Shown: piece after piece, positions 59,510 to 64,000 of the stretch
Numbering within the stretch: position 1 is the stretch's first letter
Layout of the letters: every line of letters starts with the position of its first letter
DNA from: JAPORK01 sp026710285
GTDB taxonomy: Bacteria; Pseudomonadota; Gammaproteobacteria; Pseudomonadales; Endozoicomonadaceae
Assembly (NCBI GenBank): GCA_965201045.1
Contig: OZ241746.1
Span: 186,001 to 250,000, forward strand
DNA length: 64,000 nucleotides
Reading direction: 5' to 3'
Notes under the pieces: generated by a model
The model's database searches: none
The model's input: the letters and a program-made list of their open reading frames with translations, nothing else
Told to the model about the DNA's origin: nothing
Program-made: the position numbers and the translations under genes

Positions 59510-61033
59510 ATGCCTGTATCCCGCAGACAGTCACATAATGACAATCAACCACTTCATCGCACCACCACAACTACACGTAAACAGGGTAGTTCTGCTCTGC
59601 CTGATGAAGAGACCACCAGTAAAAAAGCAAAACACACCGCCGCTGAACCTGCGGTTTCTCTAAAGGAAGAAATACTGCGCAGGCATCCGGAATGTGCCGG
59701 ATGGTCAGGACATAACATACGAGCATACATCAAACAAGTTGATCCGGAGTTGTTGCGATCACATATGGATCAGTTATTATCACGTTCTGAATCTGCCAGC
59801 GAAGAAGAGATACAGCTAAGCAAAAGATCCATTGAGCATAAGCTGCAACCTGAAAAAGCAGAAAGCTTATTAGAAAGTCACCAAGCTTTTGATAACGCCA
59901 AAAAATTGCGTGAACAAAAACAGAATAAAGCAACCATTGCAAGAGCAGATAAAAAAGCCACTGAACAGTGGCAAAAAGCACACCAGCCAGATGCAGTAGA
60001 ACAAAAAACTTTTGAATCTTTAGGACAGGGTAGTTTTGGTGTTGTTGAATCAGTGGTCCCATCAGCAGGAGGACCTGTCACAGTAAAAAAAACAAGTCGG
60101 TTTACGCCATTACCAGATGAACCTTATGAATTTGACCAGGAGTTTGATATACTCAGTACACTGCATCATCCTAATATTATTAAAGTTATACCACCATCAG
60201 AAAGTGACAGAGATAACGACAGGTTGTATATGCAGGCAGGAGGCGCTCCGCTTTCTTTACTGGTAGAAGGCAATAAAACAGTCTATTTTAATCTTGAAGG
60301 CATTAATCGTAGCGATACGCCAGCTTATGAAACAGACAGATCCGAAGAGCAAAGCTATCTTGCCATGGCATGGGAAAAATTACAAGATCTTGCTTCTGCT
60401 TTTATGTCTGATGAACCGGCAATACCCAAAAAAACTGCTTCAGGCGAACCTTTACCAGTGGCACTAACAGAAAGCATAAGCGCACAAATGCTGGACGCAT
60501 TAGCTTATCTGCATGAACACAACATTGTTCATCGGGATCTAAAGTTGGATAATATGGTCATTAAGCCGGATGGAACCTTAAAAATTATCGATTTTGGTGT
60601 TTCTACAAGGCTCACAGCGTATTACAGAGAATCAGACAATGAACTGGCAGGAACACCAAAGTATATTGCCCCGGAAGTTATCAACAATCGATTGCGTATA
60701 GATCCGGCTTTTTCTAAAACTAAAAATGAGAAATCCGACATATATGCAGCGGGTTGTGTTATGTGTTTACTGGCAACCGGTCAACCTTATAACCCCTATA
60801 GAAATTCAAGTTTAAAAAAACGCTTAGTAGGGTTATATCATAATGCTGTTACAAAAAAGGATGAATTACAGCAGGCAATAAAGCAAAATCTGGAAGCCAG
60901 GTATCCGGGCAAAGCTTTTGAACAAAAAAACAAAGACCTCTGTGATCTGTTAAGCAAAATGCTGGAACCGGATCCGGATAAGCGTATTTCAGCACAGGAA
61001 GCACTGAATCACCCGTTTTTCCGGCAACAATAA
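59510..61033 (+). CDS. Canonical eukaryote-like Ser/Thr protein kinase (507 aa)
   Basis: The N-terminal ~165 residues are polar and charged, with a helical stretch at about 95-160, and no export signal. The kinase domain follows: glycine loop LGQGSFGVV (171-179), Lys in VKK (193 or 194), HHPNIIKV, an acidic insert (about 255-315), catalytic loop HRDLKLDN (341-348), DFG (361-363), GTPKYIAPE (381-389), and a C-lobe ending FFRQQ. All catalytic motifs are intact, so it should be active on Ser/Thr. ATG at 59510 has CGGAG eight nt upstream. It is divergent from the degenerate kinase at 58095-59228 (281-nt shared upstream region) and more similar to eukaryotic kinases than are the other three. A translocated effector or an internal regulator are both possible. 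Confidence 0.9.
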   Translation: MPVSRRQSHNDNQPLHRTTTTTRKQGSSALPDEETTSKKAKHTAAEPAVSLKEEILRRHPECAGWSGHNIRAYIKQVDPELLRSHMDQLLSRSESASEEEIQLSKRSIEHKLQPEKAESLLESHQAFDNAKKLREQKQNKATIARADKKATEQWQKAHQPDAVEQKTFESLGQGSFGVVESVVPSAGGPVTVKKTSRFTPLPDEPYEFDQEFDILSTLHHPNIIKVIPPSESDRDNDRLYMQAGGAPLSLLVEGNKTVYFNLEGINRSDTPAYETDRSEEQSYLAMAWEKLQDLASAFMSDEPAIPKKTASGEPLPVALTESISAQMLDALAYLHEHNIVHRDLKLDNMVIKPDGTLKIIDFGVSTRLTAYYRESDNELAGTPKYIAPEVINNRLRIDPAFSKTKNEKSDIYAAGCVMCLLATGQPYNPYRNSSLKKRLVGLYHNAVTKKDELQQAIKQNLEARYPGKAFEQKNKDLCDLLSKMLEPDPDKRISAQEALNHPFFRQQ

Positions 61034-61097
61034 AAATCCGGACAGAGGGACAGGTACAGAGAGATAGAGAAACAGAGGGGTTAGCGCAAATTCATTC

Positions 61098-61164
61098 GGT
61101 GGTCCGGTAGGGTTCACTATCGTGTACTATAGGTCAGCTTACTATACTGCGACTACGGACCACC
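61098..61164. repeat. 67-bp inverted-repeat element between convergent genes
   Basis: GGTGGTCCG at 61098-61106 pairs perfectly with CGGACCACC at 61156-61164. Pairing continues inward (GTAG/CTAC) after a one-base bulge, enclosing about 40 nt. It sits between the convergent kinase and hybrid-kinase genes, where it could act as a bidirectional transcription end or be a small mobile repeat. Confidence 0.6.
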
Positions 61165-61169
61165 ACAAA

Positions 61170-63611
61170 TTACTTTTCTTCACTGTTGTTTACATCTGCA
61201 TTACTTAACCATTTATCTAATGCTGCCTTTAATACATCCAGCTTAATCGGCTTGCTGATATAGTCATCCATGCCTGCCTCAAGACATTTCTCTCTATCAC
61301 CTTCCATTGCATTGGCAGTCATTGCGATAATGATCAGATGTTTGTCTGGCGTTTCAGCTTCCTGCTGACGTATATTCGCTGTGGCTTCATAACCACTCAT
61401 TTCAGGCATCTGACAATCCATAAACACCACATCATAAGCTTTCTTGCTGATAGCTTCTAATGCTTCACGACCATTGTTAGCAACATCTGCTTTCAGTTTT
61501 AGCTTACCCAACATCGCCTGGGCAACTTTCTGATTGACCAGATTATCTTCCACCAGCAGTAAAGTAGTGTTTTCAGCATAGGTGGCTGCATCGCTAGCCG
61601 GTTTCTGTACTGCACTCTTTTCGTCTTTCTTTAGTGCCATGACCTCTAACGTGGCATGCAGCAGTTGTGATTGCCGGTAAGGTTTTGCCAGGGCAGCATG
61701 CAGACAGGCAGCCTGTTTCTCTTTTTCATTCATGGGTCCGCTGGAAGTTAACATGATCCTTTTGATTGCAGTCAGACCCGGTTCATCAGCCATTTTTTTA
61801 GACAGTGTAATACCGTCCAGTTCCGGCATCTGCATATCAAGAAAAGCAACCTGAAACGGACGTCCGGCTGTTTGTGCATCTTTCATTTTGTCTAGCGCCC
61901 GCATACCATCTTCTGCTTCAGCAAAATCCATCTCCCAGGATTCAAGATAGTGACGCAAAATATCTCTGTTGGTTGGATTATCATCAACAATCAGCGCATA
62001 AATGCCTTTGAGTGAGGTTTCAACCGGTCTTTTATCGGAATGATCCTGCTTACTTTCTCCAATTTTCATCATGATATCAAAGTAAAAACGCGATCCTTTA
62101 TCCTGCTCGCTTGCTACTTTCAGCTCACCCTGCATCAATTCAACTAACTGTCTGGAGATAGTTAACCCAAGACCTGTGCCACCAAACTTACGTGTGGTTG
62201 AACTGTCAGCCTGGGTGAAAGGTTGAAACAGTGTGGGTATTATTTCAGGAGCGATCCCGATTCCGGTATCTTCTACTTCAAACCGCACATAGCAATGCGA
62301 TGATTTTTTGCTTTCATCGGGCATATTATCCAGTTTCAGTGCACGGATGACCACTTCACCTTTTGTAGTAAATTTAACCGCATTGCCGAGAAGATTGGTA
62401 AGAATTTGCCGTAAACGAACGGGATCTCCCTGCAGGCTAAGGGGTAAATTGACATCAGTGTAACAGCCAAGCTCTATCCCTTTTTCACGTGTTTTGCTGG
62501 CCAGCAGTGCGGCTATATCTTCGATAATCGTATGTGGATCCATGTCCACCTGTTCCAGCTCAAGCTTGCCTGCTTCAATTTTTGAAAAATCAAGAATATC
62601 ATTAATAATCTGTAGCAGCGCATCGGCTGAACCATAAGCTGTTTGCAGGTAGTCAGTTTGGATATTATCCAGCGGTGTATCCTTCATCATTTCCAGCATA
62701 CCCATCACACCATTCATTGGCGTACGAATTTCATGGCTCATATTAGCCAGAAATGAGCTTTTCGCTTTAGCCGCATCCAGTGCTGCTTCTTTTGCCTCAT
62801 TGGCTTCTTCAATCGCTTTTTTTAAACTATCATTGGCGATATTAAGCGCTTCTGTACGTAATTTAACCGTTTCTTCCAACTCTCTCTTATGGCGACTCAG
62901 CTCCTTATCACGCTGATTAACCTGCCCCAGCATTTCATTAAACTGGTCATATAACTGTCCTATCTCATCATCACTCTCTTTGGTGAGATCACTTTCATAA
63001 ATTTTACTGACTGTAACCTGCTTCATATAATCAGCAAGACGCGTGATCGGGTTGGTAATCTTTCTTTGCAGCCTGAAGGCAATCAGATACGCAAAAATAA
63101 TCGCCAGTGCGGTAATCATCAGTGCCGCCAGAATATTGAGCTTAACCTGATAGTTTAATGGAGTAAGATCCGCTTTAACCTGAATATTACCGAGCAAACG
63201 ACCCGTTTGCGAATCAGACACTGGTGTTCTGACATAAATATATTTGCCTTTCAGTGTTGTGGTCATTTTATCTGCAAGCGGAATGGATTTTTTTGTTTTT
63301 TCCCGACCTGAATGTGCTGACAATACCTGTCCATGCTGATCAACAATATAAGCTGAATGGATCACTTCTATGGGTAACAGCAGAGAGAGCGCTGCACTGG
63401 CTTTTTCAGCACTGTGCATTTTTAATGCCTGTTCTGCGGGAATGTTAACGACCTGAGATACTTCCTGTAAGTGTCTTGTTAAGGCATCTTTAGATTTGTA
63501 ATAATCACTAACCGTATAAAAGAGTAGCGTAATTAACAAACCCATTTCAGCGGTTGTCATCATTGCATAGCGCAAACGTCGCTGAATAGATGGTGGTCTG
63601 AATGTGAACAT
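61170..63611 (-). CDS. BarA-like hybrid sensor histidine kinase with two receiver domains (813 aa)
   Basis: Inner-membrane sensor. TM1 at about 22-35, periplasmic sensor about 36-160, TM2 161-180, HAMP about 181-235, coiled-coil linker, HisKA with MSHEIRTPMN (phospho-acceptor His293), and HATPase with N box (NLLGNAVKF), G1 (DTGIGI) and G2 (GGTGLGL). Two receivers follow, with predicted phospho-Asp at 592 (FLDMQMPELDG) and 732 (FMDCQMPEMSG). There is no C-terminal Hpt domain, unlike BarA/GacS, so phosphotransfer must use a separate Hpt protein or the system works differently. The start at 63611 has a strong AGGGGA six nt upstream. No response regulator gene is adjacent. Divergent from the helicase at 63909. 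Confidence 0.93.
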   Translation of the reverse strand: MFTFRPPSIQRRLRYAMMTTAEMGLLITLLFYTVSDYYKSKDALTRHLQEVSQVVNIPAEQALKMHSAEKASAALSLLLPIEVIHSAYIVDQHGQVLSAHSGREKTKKSIPLADKMTTTLKGKYIYVRTPVSDSQTGRLLGNIQVKADLTPLNYQVKLNILAALMITALAIIFAYLIAFRLQRKITNPITRLADYMKQVTVSKIYESDLTKESDDEIGQLYDQFNEMLGQVNQRDKELSRHKRELEETVKLRTEALNIANDSLKKAIEEANEAKEAALDAAKAKSSFLANMSHEIRTPMNGVMGMLEMMKDTPLDNIQTDYLQTAYGSADALLQIINDILDFSKIEAGKLELEQVDMDPHTIIEDIAALLASKTREKGIELGCYTDVNLPLSLQGDPVRLRQILTNLLGNAVKFTTKGEVVIRALKLDNMPDESKKSSHCYVRFEVEDTGIGIAPEIIPTLFQPFTQADSSTTRKFGGTGLGLTISRQLVELMQGELKVASEQDKGSRFYFDIMMKIGESKQDHSDKRPVETSLKGIYALIVDDNPTNRDILRHYLESWEMDFAEAEDGMRALDKMKDAQTAGRPFQVAFLDMQMPELDGITLSKKMADEPGLTAIKRIMLTSSGPMNEKEKQAACLHAALAKPYRQSQLLHATLEVMALKKDEKSAVQKPASDAATYAENTTLLLVEDNLVNQKVAQAMLGKLKLKADVANNGREALEAISKKAYDVVFMDCQMPEMSGYEATANIRQQEAETPDKHLIIIAMTANAMEGDREKCLEAGMDDYISKPIKLDVLKAALDKWLSNADVNNSEEK

Positions 63612-63908
63612 CCTGTTCCCCTAAAAATTCCTGCCCCGGTTACCCGATAAAAATTTAATAATTCCGGTTAACTGAATAAGATTTTTTATCGTTGTTTATA
63701 AAAATGTTAGCACTTGTCGCAATAGTGTGATACTTTGTTCCCTGCTATGTACTATATTATCCTTTGATTATAAGAATATTTGAATAAATTAACGGCTTAC
63801 CAACGATGCATAACTATTTTTGCAGTCACAGCAGAGCAAGGTATACAAAACAGAATGTTTTAACTATGAAATAGCAATAAATTATTTAGTTGACCGGAAT
63901 TTATATTT
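63612..63908. promoter_or_regulatory. Divergent intergenic region, hybrid kinase / recD2
   Basis: A 297-nt AT-rich region that must hold promoters for both flanking genes. The strong Shine-Dalgarno of the sensor kinase is at its left end. I see no clear operator or riboswitch. Confidence 0.4.
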
Positions 63909-64000
63909 TTGAACACACCAACAACATCTGACTGTCAGCGCCTGAACGGCATGGTTGAACGGGTTACTTTCCACAGTGAAAGTAGTGGTTTTTTTGTGAT
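63909..64000 (+). CDS. recD2: RecD2-type ATP-dependent DNA helicase, N-terminal start (cut by window edge)
   Basis: Only about 30 codons are visible. After an in-frame TGA at 63891 the frame offers TTG at 63909 or ATG at 63951. The residues RLNGMVERVTFHSESSGFFV match the beginning of RecD2/YrrC-like SF1B helicases (consensus GxVExVxFxxExxGFxV). Because RLNG, upstream of the ATG, belongs to that conserved block, the TTG start at 63909 is preferred. The helicase domains lie beyond the window. A chromosomal housekeeping-type gene, marking the end of the accessory island. Confidence 0.7.
   Translation, partial: MNTPTTSDCQRLNGMVERVTFHSESSGFFV

Noticed and set aside
1..64000. tRNA, rRNA or known riboswitch genes
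   Set aside because: No cloverleaf, rRNA-like or recognisable aptamer sequence was seen in the intergenic regions.

Overview
The window comes from an AT-rich, host-associated bacterium, most likely a gammaproteobacterium. I infer this from the tripartite-style hybrid sensor kinase (HAMP, HisKA, HATPase, two receivers) and the RecD2-type helicase start at the right edge, next to a large set of eukaryote-like genes (ankyrin proteins, Ser/Thr protein kinases) and giant YD/RHS-repeat proteins. The genus cannot be fixed from this sequence alone; symbionts and intracellular lineages such as Endozoicomonadaceae- or Legionella-like bacteria are plausible.

Layout. About 90% of the coding sequence is on the minus strand. 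Positions 1-12098 hold one partial and two complete RHS/YD-repeat genes. Positions 12099-19930 hold a methyltransferase remnant, two tandemly duplicated ankyrin genes, a decayed transposase and a broken or overlapping small ankyrin gene. 19931-25366 is a fourth RHS gene. 26115-28418 holds two kinase-like genes. 28795-56992 is a head-to-tail array of five RHS genes with a repeat period of about 5,677 bp. 57266-59228 holds a small unknown gene and a third kinase-like gene with a degenerate active site. 59510-61033 is a canonical Ser/Thr kinase on the plus strand. 61170-63611 is a BarA-like hybrid histidine kinase, and recD2 starts at 63909.

The main feature is the nine-member RHS family (eight complete copies of 1811-1829 residues). 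Each has an N-terminal hydrophobic export signal, a long YD-repeat shell with spaced Cys pairs, an RHS-associated core ending in DPDGN, and a C-terminal region of about 336 residues. That last region has a membrane-segment block followed by a conserved tail ending in Phe. Unlike classical Rhs toxins, the extreme C-terminus is conserved between copies and there are no small immunity genes between them. In the five-gene array, variation is concentrated in the hydrophobic block just after the core, while the flanks are nearly identical. Several copies are mosaics of their neighbours, which points to gene conversion or unequal crossover. One copy has an expanded TGAG tetranucleotide repeat 38-72 nt upstream of its start. 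The array spacers share an inverted repeat at a fixed distance (66 nt) from each start codon.

Inferred model: a recombining family of exported or surface YD-repeat proteins that diversifies a membrane-embedded segment, sitting in an effector-rich island beside ankyrin and kinase genes. The right end (hybrid kinase, recD2) looks like ordinary chromosomal backbone.
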